Shown: positions 32,781-44,200 of the stretch, piece by piece
Numbering within the stretch: position 1 is the first letter of the stretch
Layout of the letters: every line of letters starts with the position of its first letter
Origin: Dugong dugon
Taxonomy: Eukaryota > Chordata > Mammalia > Sirenia > Dugongidae
Assembly: GCA_030035585.1 (NCBI GenBank)
Contig: CM057481.1
Coordinates: 53,887,128-53,951,127, forward strand
Length of the DNA: 64,000 bases
Direction of reading: 5' to 3'
Translations under genes and position numbers: made by a program
Notes under the pieces: model-generated
The model's database searches: none
The model's input: the letters and a program-made list of their open reading frames with translations, nothing else
Told to the model about the DNA's origin: nothing

Positions 32781-33194
32781 GCTAAGTTCAGAAAAGATGC
32801 TTAGAAAATCTTTGTCAAAGCAAATACTTCCTGCATAGACCCTGTCACCATGTTCTCTGCAAATATTTTTGCATAAATTTCACATGATTAAACCTGTGAA
32901 GCAACTGCCTCCTAGAATTGTGGAATGTTCTAGTGAAAAGGAACCTCAACAATTCTCTAGTAAAATGGTTTTACACTGAACTTTGCTGGTTCCCAGAGCT
33001 TTGATTTTGCTTCATTAAAGAGGGCCATAATGGGAAGGAAAGATTACTGGCCAGGAGAGCTCTAGGGCTCCTACCCTTACTTTAAACAAAGTTACTCTGA
33101 TTTTATCTATTTTACTTGTTTGTACTTGTATTTTATTTGAAAAAAAGTGTTCAGATAAAAAAAATGATTGTGGAATTATGAATCCATTGCACAC

Positions 33195-33348
33195 CCCCCT
33201 TATATTACAGATGATATAATTGGGGCCTGGAGACACAATACGACCTTCTCAAAGTTACACTGCTAATTAATGGCAGAACAGGGACCAGACTAAATGTCCC
33301 CTCAATTCTGGTTCATGGCTTTTTCTAATACATCACACTGCTTTTCCT
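33195..33348 (-). mobile_element. MIR relic
   Basis: 'ttacagatgatataattggggcctggagacac...caaagttacactgctaattaatggcagaacagggaccagac' is antisense MIR. Confidence 0.78.
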
Positions 33349-33354
33349 TATCTA

Positions 33355-33575
33355 AGAATTTATGCAAAAAGGGTACATACCCTCTGCGTTTGTTTGCTGG
33401 CCTCACCCTCCCCCTTGCCCCTGCAAGGTATTTTCATAAGCATGCTATGTTAATTTTTTTTTTATAGCAACATGTGGAAGAGGATTGGTGTGGTGGCACT
33501 TGTAAGGGTGCCTCGCAGAAGGAGGGGGAGGCTGGCAAACAAATGTATAATCATTACGAACATAGTATTTTTTAC
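33355..33575. mobile_element. Palindromic TA-flanked element, copy 2
   Basis: Same layout as copy 1: 'gcgtttgtttgctggcctcaccctccccc', 'gcaaggtattttcataagcatgctatgttaatttttt', 'gcaacatg', 'ggtgtggtggcacttgtaagggtgcctcgcag' and 'gaggctggcaaacaaatgtataa'. The outer ends are degraded, so the limits are approximate. Confidence 0.7.
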
Positions 33576-33641
33576 CATGTTAGTTGAATATTTTTTATGA
33601 GTGCCTATAATTCCCATTATTTTGCTCTCACTTCAAACTTG

Positions 33642-33806
33642 TTAGCTGCAGTTGAGTCGATTCCGACTCATGGTGATCCCATGTGTGCGGAGTAGAACCG
33701 TTCCATAGGGTTTTCAAGGCTGAGACCTTTCAGAAGCAGATCACTAGACCTGTCTTCCTAGTGCCTCTGGGTGGGTTCAAACCACCAACTTTTTGGTTAA
33801 TAGTCT
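33642..33806 (-). mobile_element. tRNA-derived SINE, long subtype, head-truncated
   Basis: Antisense: 'tagctgcagttgagtcgattccgactcatggtgatcccatgtg', 'cagaagcagatcactagacctgtcttcc', 'ccaactttttggttaatag'. The head after this is replaced by a CT-rich stretch. Confidence 0.88.
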
Positions 33807-33866
33807 TTCACCCCTTTTGTCTATTTCCTTAATCTCTCTCTCTCTTTTTCCCCTCTCTATCTCATA

Positions 33867-34203
33867 TACCATGGAATGCCAGAAGAATGAACAAAGCTGT
33901 CTTGCAAGAAGTGCAACCAGAAAGCTCCTTAGAAGAAAGGACAGCAAGACTTCATCTCACTTACTTTGGACATTGCTATCAGGAGGGACCAGTCCCTGGA
34001 GAAGGACATCATGCTTGGTAAAGTAGAGGGTCACTGAAAAAGAGGAAGACCCTCAATGAGATGGACTGATACAGTGGCTGCAAAAATGGGCTTAAACATA
34101 ACAATTGTGAGGATGGTGCAGGACCAGGCAGTGTTTCATTCTGTTGTACGTGGGGTTGCTATGAGTCAGAACCAACTCGACAGCACCTAACGACAACAAC
34201 ATC
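33867..34203 (+). mobile_element. RTE-type LINE 3' end
   Basis: 'tataccatggaatgccagaagaatgaacaaagctgtc' to 'gtcagaaccaactcgacagcacctaacgacaacaac'. Codons for the RTE C-terminus are visible but broken. Parallel to 590-930. Confidence 0.9.
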
Positions 34204-34439
34204 TCATACTTGCTTGAATAATGTGACCATAAATTTGTCCCATAAAAGTATAACTATGCCCATCTTAGTTCACAGTAACACTCTCTTATCTCAGTTTTAG
34301 GTTCAAGTCTAGCTCAAGACTCACTTATCCTAAAACTTTTCTAAATGGTATCACAGGTTGGTCATTTGTTACTTAAAATTGTTCTAGTATTTATTGTACT
34401 CGCCTTTATATTGTCTTACAGTTACTTATTTTTTCAATT

Positions 34440-35560
34440 AAATAGATATAATAAATTCTTGAACAAAATTCATAATACACACAAGGATATAAAGTGATAA
34501 ATAAGTTGTTATTACCCTCCTGTCCTCCAGACCACAAATTCCTCTCTTCTGAGATAATAAATTTTCTTGGATGTGTTTCTAGACATAATCAAAGCATGTG
34601 GTAGCATATATGTCTATATTTTACCTTTTTTTTTTAGTACAAATAGGAGTATACTGCAACATCGTTCTGCACCTTGCTGTTTTCGTTGAACCGTATTCTT
34701 AGATCCAACTCCTTATTTGTATTTACAGAGTTCTTCATTCTTCTAATGACTGCATAGTATTCCATTGTATGAATGCACTGCAATATATTTAAATTTCCCT
34801 CTGTTAATGGACATTTAAGTTGTTTCCAATGTTTTTATAGAGCAAGCAGCGAGGCAATAAGAACCCTACAAATGTCATTTTGCCCACATATGAAAGTGTT
34901 CTAGAAACGGAATTATGTGTATTTTTTACTTTTAATAGATACTGCTTAATTGTTCTCCAAGGAGATTACAAAAAGTTATGCTTCCATCCTTACAATGCTT
35001 ATAACAATTTATACTTACATCTTTGCTAACAGGTTGGTTATAAAACTTTTTTATTTTTACCAATATGCTACATGAAAATGATATCTCATTTATTTGCATA
35101 TATCTTATAAAGAGTGTAGCTGAATGTTTTTTTAAATATATGTTGTATTTTCTTTCCTTTGGTCCATTTTTCTGTTACATTGTAGATATTTTTCTTATTG
35201 ATTTGTAGGAGTATTTTATCTATTGGTATTTCATCCATGATATAAGTAGCAAAAATATTTCCCAATTTTTTCTTTGTTTTTTGACATTTTTATGGCATTC
35301 TTTTGCCGTGAGGATCTTTCTTCCATGTCTATGTACTAGAATTTATCATTTTTAAAGTGACTTTTGAGGGTTTTTTTTTTTCATGTATAGAAAGATCTTT
35401 CCCTCTCTATAGCTAACATTATATAAATATTTTTAAAGGTCCATGTTTTCATTTAGTACTCTAACGATTTCATTTTGCAACTTTCAGCCCCATCAATCTG
35501 GAATTTATTTTGCTGTAAGCTAAGAGGTAGGATATAGCTTTATTTTTTCCAGACACGACT
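34440..35560 (-). mobile_element. L1M 3' half relic (antisense)
   Basis: Antisense ORF2 and 3' UTR: 'actgcatagtattccattgtatg', 'ttaatggacatttaagttgtttccaatg', 'ttatttgcatatatcttataaagagtg', 'gtaggagtattttatctattgg'. All frames are broken. Confidence 0.83.
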
Positions 35561-36537
35561 TTCTATTTTTATCATGACTTCTCAATTATGTTGTAAGTAA
35601 CTTAAGGTCAAATACCTGATATTTTTATTTAAATAAATTGGCATAGTACTGAGCATAAAGTTGGTTCTCAATAAATGTTTATTGAACTGAAGTGAATCAG
35701 ACTACATAACACTATAATGATCAGTTTCTATGAAATATGTGGATGTTACGTCAATTTCATCTTACGCATCTTCCTTTTCTTCAAGTTCAAATACATAGTT
35801 TAATTGATTCAATTGCTTTTTTTTCTTTCCAGCTAATGTTGGAATATCTATTTTCATAAAGAAATTGCCTTCTCAAGCATATTCATTTTTATTTGTGTTT
35901 GTTATTTTCTCATCAGTATTATATATTTTAAATGCAGAACACAAGTCACTATCTATAACACGCAAAAATTAGTCAAAAAATGGAAATTCTATCTAAGACA
36001 AAGAAAATCACATCAAGTTCCCTTAGAAAAATTCTGGAAACCTTTTTAGTTCCGGTGTCTTTATTACTACTTCAGCTTTCTCTCCAATATGTATACTACA
36101 AAAAAGGAGGTAAAAATCCCATTAAAAAGCAAACTTCATGCATTAGATGAAGAATAAGGAAATTATAATAAAAATATGCTGTAATTAGAAAAATGGGCTA
36201 CATGAGTTAAAAAGAAACAATAGTAACCATAAGTTACTAAAGTCCCTGGACAGCCGACCAAACACTCATCAATATTTTATGTATGTTTTATTTGCCTATT
36301 TATTCTGCAGTTCAATAAAAATTACATGTTACTATGGAAACATGAAAAATCTCAGATACCTGTTCTACTCAGAGGTATGGTGTTTCACTTTCTTAATGAA
36401 ACACACACATCATAGGGGCTTAAGCCTCGTATTTGGCCATAACTTATGGAAAATAAAATTTGTTATAGAATGATCAGTTAGTTACTTTTGGTATTTGTAC
36501 ATGATTTTGCAAAAGTGCTAGAAATACAACATAAAAA
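35561..36537. other. No gene; a possible MIR/L2 tail near 35640
   Basis: 'ggcatagtactgagcataaagttggttctcaataaatgtttattgaa' (35640-35690) looks like the end of a MIR or L2. The rest is unique-looking and AT-rich. Confidence 0.45.
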
Positions 36538-36539
36538 GT

Positions 36540-36744
36540 ATTGTTGCAGTGTGCTGTCTAGTTGATTCTGACTTATAGTGACATTATAGGACAGAGTAGA
36601 ACTGCCCCACAAGGTTATCTTGGCTATGATCTTTATAAGAACAGATCACCAGGTCTTTTCCCCTGCAGAGCAGCTGGTAGGTTAGAACTGCTGACTCTTC
36701 GGTGAGCAGTTGAGTGCTTAATCATTGTGCCACCAAGGCTCCTT
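36540..36744 (-). mobile_element. tRNA-derived SINE, long subtype
   Basis: Antisense: 'gtctagttgattctgacttatagtgacattatagga', 'gatctttataagaacagatcaccagg', head 'tgtgccaccaaggctcctt'. Confidence 0.9.
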
Positions 36745-36816
36745 AAAAAATAAAACATAAAGATGCACAAATCTAGAACAATGTAGTTAAAATCTCTCTC
36801 TTCCCCCAAAGTATGA

Positions 36817-36817
36817 A

Positions 36818-36855
<38 letters not shown>

Positions 36856-36856
36856 A
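36817..36856. repeat. (TA)n microsatellite followed by a T run
   Basis: Alternating AT of about 24 bases, then about 16 T's. Confidence 0.95.
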
Positions 36857-37022
36857 CTCTTTTAAAAATACCTTCTAGGATAAGGTCCAACTATGGGTAA
36901 TATAAGAATCTTTTTAAAAAGAAAACACACTGATTAGTCACTTTCTTTTGTAGAGGGGACCAGAGGGATGATTTGATGAAATATAAAGCCTCCCATCCCT
37001 CCAGGACATCTGCCCTCCCCAC

Positions 37023-37235
37023 TAAGAGTCCCTGGGTGGCACAATCGGTTATATGCTCAACTACTAACCAAAAGAGGGGAGGTTCGAGTCAACTCAGAGG
37101 TACCTCAGAAGAAAGCCCTGGCAATCTACTGATGGAAAATCAGCCATTGATAATTCTATGGAGCAGTTCTGCTCTGACATACATGGGGTCGCCATGAGTT
37201 GGAATTGACTCGACAGCAACCAACAGTAACAACAC
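37023..37235 (+). mobile_element. tRNA-derived SINE, long subtype
   Basis: 'agagtccctgggtggcacaatcgg', 'ggttcgagtcaactc', 'gccctggcaatctactgatgg', tail 'gagttggaattgactcgacagcaaccaacagtaacaac'. Confidence 0.93.
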
Positions 37236-38812
37236 TCTTCTTGAGCAGACCTGTTTCCACTCTCCTGTGCTTTCAGAATCCATTCCAAGGGGACAAAAAA
37301 TTCCACACCAAGATTTCCTGGTGCCTGCCACTGGTGAAAACAGCACCTAGTGATGTCTGCACAAGTGTCAGAGAGGTGGAGAAATCCTTCAAGTCTGTTA
37401 AATGTGGAATAAAGAGGAGAATAACTTGAATTAAATTCCTGTCCCCACTTGAAATAGACTCTGACTGTGCCTCTGTACCTGGCCCTGATTTTTGCATGAA
37501 AATATTCCTTTTGTCCCTATCTGGTGCTAACCTTCAAAAAGGAATAGGGTTTAAAAAGCAGGAAATAATGTGAGATTTTAAGCAAACAGTTCAATATTCT
37601 TTTAGAATGCTCTCTGTATTCAAAAGCACTTTGATTTATATCTTTAGGAGTCTTTGAAACTGTACCTCTTTTAAAAGACCATCCCTGATTTTGGGTCTTT
37701 GTTCCTTTATGAGCTTTGTCCCTGATTTCTAATATAGAGACCTGAGAGGCATGTTGTTAAAGAAGGAAAAATAATTTTTAAAGCGCCTGGCAAACTGTGT
37801 TAAAGATGCTTTTGAAAATTAAGTTTAATATAAAGTTCAGTATAACCATCACCATTGAAGGTATTGTCTGCGCTAAATAACTCTTCCGATAAAAATATCC
37901 TTTGTTTTCCTGTAATGTAATTAAAAGTGAACCCAAAAGGGCAGCAATAAATCAAGGTGCACAAAGGCAGAAAAATATTATAATTAATATTTAACATAAG
38001 TTTTGATTGCTTTTAGAGTAAGTATTAAAAATATCAATTAGAATATATATTCAAAGTTTTCTTCCTTTCCCATTACACAGTGGAAGGGGCTATTTTTAAT
38101 TCTGGATACTACAAACCAAATAATACATAGTCCCTAATTAAATAAAGGGCTGCAATTGAATTGAGAATTTCTACTGATGTCATACATAATGAGAGCACAG
38201 CTCCAGCTATGAATGAATGGCAGCCCAGCCCTGAGAATGAATTACAACGTTAGCATTCAATCAGGGACTAGGTATTGTTATTTGTAATAGAAGTAAAATG
38301 ATTATTATTATTTTTAAAAACAGACAAAGGGAAGGAAATTTGAATTCAAAAAATCTGAGACTAGGAAGCAAAAAGATTAGAAAGTATGTGATTAAACTGA
38401 ATACACTGTATTGGAAAATGAAATGTACAAATCTACCAGTGAATAATTGCTTTATATATTACATATAGATAAATAGCTAGGTATAACCATATCCATATCA
38501 GCATGGGGATAGATGTGTGTAGAAAGCCTCGATAAAGAATAAGACTTTCAGTTTGCAGGTATTTATTTTAAAATATTAAAGAGGAATTTATGATATAATG
38601 AGAGGGTAAAGTGGTATATATTTAACTTATCTTGGATTCATCACAAATTGTTATGATTTGCAGCCTCTATCAGAACATATCAAAGTCTCTTTTTAAGAAC
38701 GTAATTTTCAGAGGCACATTTTAATCATTGCATATGGTGAATTAAGAAAGTAAATCCAATAAGGCTAATTATTTATTGCTGTTGAGTATTTACAATATGT
38801 TTCACTCAGCAT
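37236..38812. other. No gene or recognised repeat
   Basis: Unique-looking DNA. The stretch at 37240-37500 is less AT-rich and open for about 75 codons in several frames on both strands, with no family resemblance. Confidence 0.5.
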
Positions 38813-39022
38813 GTTGTTGTTCTTAGGTGCTGCCAAGTCTATTTCCGACTCATAGTGACCCCATGTGACAGGGTAGAACTGCAACATGGGGTTTCCTAGG
38901 CTGTAATCTTTATGGAAGCAGACGTCCAAGTCTTTCCTCTGCAGAACCACAGGGTGGGTTCAAATCACCAGCCTCTGTGTTAGCAGCTGAGTGCTTAACC
39001 ATTGCACCATCAGGGCTCCTTT
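38813..39022 (-). mobile_element. tRNA-derived SINE, long subtype
   Basis: Antisense: 'ggtgctgccaagtctatttccgactcatagtgaccccatgtgacagggtagaactgc', head 'cattgcaccatcagggctcc'. Confidence 0.93.
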
Positions 39023-39263
39023 GACTCAGTGTAAGGCATAGAAAATAATGTTTTCTACCCTAAAGGTTTTCAAGCGAAAGTAGACAATGTCTTCCACCTC
39101 TTTCTTTTCTGTTTTCTTTTCTTCCACTTCCTACTTCAGATTAACCACTATAATTTAAGTGCTCAAGAAGTAAGTGTCCAGTGCTCCACCTTTTTCCTGT
39201 CCCATGCTTTTGTTGGCTACTTCCGCTGTCATATTGTCATTTGGGGAAAAGTAGTTAGTATTC

Positions 39264-39405
39264 AGAGTCCCTGGGTGATGCAAAAGTTAATGTGGTTAGC
39301 TGCTAACCTTAAAGGTTGAAGGTTTGAGTCCACCTAGAAGCACCTGGAAAGAAAGCCCTGGCAATCTGCTTCCAAAATATCAGCCATTGAAAACCTTTTA
39401 GAGCA
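39264..39405 (+). mobile_element. tRNA-derived SINE, tail-truncated
   Basis: 'agagtccctgggtgatgcaaaag' to 'cagccattgaaaacctttta', where it stops and L1 sequence begins. Confidence 0.88.
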
Positions 39406-39409
39406 AGAG

Positions 39410-41003
39410 GCCCTGAATAGTCAAAGCAATTTTGAAGAAGAAGAACAAAGTAGGAGGTCTCACACTCCCTGATTTCAAAATATACTATACAGCTACAGTA
39501 ATAAAAAAAAAAAAAAAAAAAACAGCCTAGTCTTAGTTTAATGATAGACACATAGAACAATGAAATAGAATTGAGAGCCCAGAAGTAAATCCATCTATCT
39601 ATGGAAAACTGATCTTCAACAAGGGTGCTAAGTTCATTCAGTGGGGAAGGAACAGTGTCTTCAACAAGTGGTGCTGACAAAACTGGATTTCCTCTTGCGG
39701 AAGAATGAAACAGGACCCATATCTTATACATCATACACATAAACTAGTTCAAAACAGATCAAGGACCTAAATGTTAAAGTTAATACAGTAAAGTTTCTGG
39801 AAGAAAACATAGGAGCAAAACCATAGGACCTAGTGTTCTATAATAATAGATAGTCAAATACAACAAAAATTGCCAAGCCATAGAGGACAACATAGATAAT
39901 TGGGACCTCACAGAAGTTAAAATACTTGTGCTCATCAAAATCCTTTAGCAAAACAGTAAAAAGGCAACCTACAGACTGGGAAAAACATCTTGGGAACCAC
40001 GTCTCCAGTATGGGTCTAATATCCTATATATATAAAACTGCTACAACTTACCAACAAAAAAGACCAATATCCCAATCAAAAATGGGCAAATGACATGAAC
40101 AGTCACTTCTCAAAGAGGATATTCAAGCACCCAACAAACACATGAAATGATGCTCAACATCATTAGCCATTAGAGAGATGCAAATCAAAACTACAAACAG
40201 ATACCACCTTACTCCTACTAGAATGGCAACAATCAAAAAACAGAAATAACATGTGTTGGTGAGGATGCGGGGAGATCAGAACTCTTATCCACTGCTGGTG
40301 GGAATATAAAATGATACAAGCATTGTGGAAAACAGTGTTGCAGTTTTCAAATAACTAAAAATAGAACTACCATTAAAAAAAGAAAACCAAACCCATTGAC
40401 TTTGAGTCGATTCCAACTCATAGCAACCCTACAGAACAGAGTAGAACTGCCCTACTGGGTTTCCAAGGAGCGCCTGGTGGATTCGAACTGCCAACCTTTT
40501 GGTTAGCAGCCGTAGCTCTTAACTACTACGCCACCAGGGTTTCCAGAACTACCATATGATGCAACAATTCCAAAGCTGGGAATGTACCCGGGGACTTAAA
40601 AGCAGTGACACAAACAGACACATGTACACCAATGTTCACCGCAGCATTATTCACAATAACCATAAAGTGGAAACAGCTAAAATGGCCATTAATGGATGAA
40701 CAGATAAATAAAACATGGTATATACATACAATGGAATACTACTCTGCCAGAAAGAGAAATGAAGTCCGGATACATGCTACAACATGGATGGAACTTGAAG
40801 ATACGATGTTGAGTGAAATAAGTCAATCACAGAAAGACAAATGTTGTATGACATCACTTATATAAACAGATAATGGGCAAACATATAGAGACTAAAGTTT
40901 ATTACTGGTTACCAGGGCTAGAAGGGAGGGTGAAGAGGGAGTTATTGTCTTTTGAGCACTCAGTTTTTGTTTATGGTAATGAAAATATTGCATGGATTAA
41001 AGG
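39410..41003 (+). pseudogene. Old L1, C-terminal ORF2 relic (first part of a split L1)
   Basis: From 'tagtcaaagcaattttgaagaagaagaac' it follows ORF2 of the young L1 (about 8360-9620) with many stops and indels: the GGLTLPDL region is still legible as codons near 39450, and the last open piece is 40605-40865 (86 aa). Its 3' UTR begins after 40866. A SINE interrupts it at 40374-40544, and the antisense U6-L1 splits its 3' UTR at 41222. The element resumes at 47325. Confidence 0.88.
40374..40544 (-). mobile_element. Afrotherian tRNA-derived SINE nested in L1
   Basis: Antisense: A-rich tail, 'ccaaacccattgactttgagtcgattcc', head 'ctactacgccaccagggtttcc'. Exact 11-bp duplication agaactaccat at 40363-40373 and 40545-40555. 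Confidence 0.95.
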
Positions 41004-41221
41004 TGATAATTGCACAGCCAATTGATGTAATTGATGACAAGTTGTATTCCTGCACAAAGTTTAATTGGCAACTTGTGTGATATATACATACATATATATA
41101 TATTATTTTTTATGATAATTGCACAGCCAATTGATGTAATTGATGACAAGTTGTATTCCTGCACAAAGTTTAATTGGCAACTTGTGTGATATATACATAC
41201 ATATATATATATTATTTTTTA
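41004..41221 (+). repeat. 109-bp perfect tandem duplication in L1 3' UTR
   Basis: The unit starting 'tgataattgcacagccaatt' and ending 'tattatttttta' occurs at 41004-41112 and 41113-41221, identical at every base I compared. It ends exactly where the antisense L1 tail begins. Confidence 0.93.
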
Positions 41222-44200
41222 AAATATTTTATTGTGTTTCAGGTGAAAGTTTACGTAGCAAATTAGATTTCCATTTAACAATTTTTATGCAGTTTGTTCC
41301 ATGGCATTGGTTACATTTTTCACAGTGTGTTGACATTCCCAGTAGTTCCATTCTTTTTGTTCTGTATCCATTAATCTAGCTTTCCTGACCCTCCTTAGCA
41401 TCTCATCTTTGTTTTAGGGTAAACGTTAACCGTTTGGTCTCATACAGTTGATTATTTAAGGAAGCACAGTATTCACTGGTGATATTGTTTATTTTATAAG
41501 CAAACCTATTATATGGGTGAAAGGTGACCACCAGGAGTGGCTTCAGTTCCAAGTTCAAACGGTATCTTAGGGCAATAGTCTCGGGTGTTCCTCTAGTCTC
41601 TCAGTCCAGTCATTTTGGCCTTTTTTAGGAATTTGAGTTTTGTTCTACATTTTTCTCCCATTCTAACAAGGACCTTCTATTGTGTTCCTGATCACAAAGG
41701 TCATTGGTGGTAGCCGGGTATCATTTAGTTCTTCTGATCTCAGGCTAGATGAGGCCGTGGTTCATGTGGCCTATTAGTCCTGTGGACTAGCTTCTTCTTC
41801 AAGTCTTTAGCTTCCTTCATTCTCTTTTGTTCCAGACAAGTAGAGACCAATGGCTGTATCTTGGATGACTGCTTGCAAGCTTTTAAGACCCTAGAAGCTA
41901 CTCACCAAACTAGGATGTAGACATTATCTTTATGAACTATGTTATGCCAATTGACCCATTCGTCCCATGAAACTATGGTCCCAAGACTTCAAACTCACAA
42001 AACCAATCCTGTGAGGTGTTTCGTTATGTCCAGGAAGTATCCACAACTGTGCTCCCTATGTAGTTTATTATAGATATGAACACATATGCAGCACACATAA
42101 ACATGTATATACATATGCCTACAGATACACTTGTACATGTACACCCATATACTCCAATGTGCCTTCCTACACACATATATGCATACATGACTACCTGTGT
42201 AACCACACACATATTGTTTTGGTTGTTATTATTATTGTTGCAAAATTGTACGTTATAGCATTTTCCAAAATTGTCCCTTATTCTTGCTTACTTCTTAGCG
42301 TCTTCATTCATCTTGGACAAGTGCAAACTTCACCCATATTGGGTGTTGCCTTTCCCATCACCAAAGATAACAAGTGTCTACTATCTAGAAAGTGATTGCC
42401 CCTCCTTCCCCCTCCCATCCCTGGTAACCATCAAGTAATGCTGCTTTCTGTGTGTATATATTCTTGACTTTTAATAAAAGTGAGGCCATACAATATTTGT
42501 CCTTTTGTGATTGACTTATTTCACTCAGCATAATGCCCTCCAGATTTATCCATGTTATAAGATGTTTTGCAGACTCCTCACTATTCTTCATAGTTGTGAA
42601 GTATTCCATTGGATGTGTGTATCACAATTTGTTTATCCATTCATCTGTTGATGGGCACTTAGGTTGGTTCCATTTTTTTGCTATTGTAAATAATGCTGCA
42701 ATGAATATAGGTGTGCACATGTCTATGTGTGTCACTGCTCTTAAATCTCTAGTATATATATACCTAGGAATGCGATTGCTGGGTAATAAGGTATTTCTAT
42801 TTCTAGCTTTTTGAAGAAGCACCATACTGTTTTCCATACTGGTTGTACCATTTTACAATTCCACCAGCAATGTATAAGAGTTCCAGTCTCCCTGCAACCA
42901 CATCAGCATTTGTTGTTTTCTGGTTTTTGTTTTTTTTTTTATCATTGCCATTTTTGCATGGGTGAGATTGTATCTCATTGCAGTTTTTGATTTGCATCTC
43001 TCTAATGGCTAATGATCACAAACATCTTTTCATATATTTGTTGGTCGCCTGACAGTCCTTTTTGCTGAAGTGTCTGTTCATGTTCTTTGCCCATTTTTTG
43101 ATTGGATTGTTTGCCTCTTTGTTGTTAAATTGTTGAAGTTTTCTATATATTTTAGAGATTACATCCTTATCAGATATGTTGTTGCCAAAGATTTTTTCCC
43201 AGTCTGTGGGTTCTCTTTTTAGTGTCTTGGTAAAGTCTTTGATGAGCATTAAGTGTTTAATTTTTAGGAAGTCCCATGTCCCAGTTATCTAATTTATCTT
43301 CAGTCATTTGTGCATTTTTTGTTTTGTTTGATAGACTATGCCAAAAATTAGGTCCTCTAGTTTTGATCTATGTTATCTTCCAGGAACTTTATAGGTTTAC
43401 CTTTAATATTTAACTCTTTGATCCATTCTGAGCTAGTTTTTGTACATACTGTGAGGTATGAATCTTGATTTACTTTTCTGCATATGGATATCCAGTCTCT
43501 TTGTTAAAGAGACTATATCTTCCCCATTGAATAGATTTTGACCCTTTGTTGAAGATTAGCTGCCTGGAGATGGATGGATTTACATTTGGGTTCTCAATTC
43601 TATTCCATTGGTCTATGTGTCTGTCATTGAGCAAGTACCAGGCTCTTTTAATTACCGTGCTGTATAGTAAGTTTTGAGATTGGGAAGTGAGAGACCTCCT
43701 ATTTTTGTTCTTCTTCAGTATTGCTTTAGGGGCCTGATTCCTTTCCATATAAAGTTGGAGATTAGTTTTTTCATTTCATTAAAGAATGTTGCTGGAATTT
43801 GGATCAGGATTGCATTATATCTATAGATTGCTTTTGGTAGTACTGACATTTTCACAATGTTGTGTCTTCTAATCCATGAGCATGGAATGTTTTTTCTATT
43901 TATGTAGATCTCTTTTAGTTCTTACAGTAGTGTTTTATAGTTTTCCCTGTATAAATCTTTTATGTCCCTGGTTAGGTTTATTCCTAGGCATTTTATCCCT
44001 TTGGGGGCTATTTTAAATGGTATTTATTTCTTGATTTCCTTTTCAGAGTCCTCCTTGTTAGTGTGGAGGAACCCAATTGACTTTTGTGTGTTGATCTTGT
44101 ACCCTGACACTTTGCTGAATCCTTCTATTAGTTTCAGTAACTTCCTTGTGGAGTCTCAGGGATTTTCTATGTATAGGATGATGTCATCTGTGAATAAGGT

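Noticed and set aside
40605-40865. 86-aa open frame
   Set aside because: It is the decayed C-terminus of L1 ORF2, not a separate gene.
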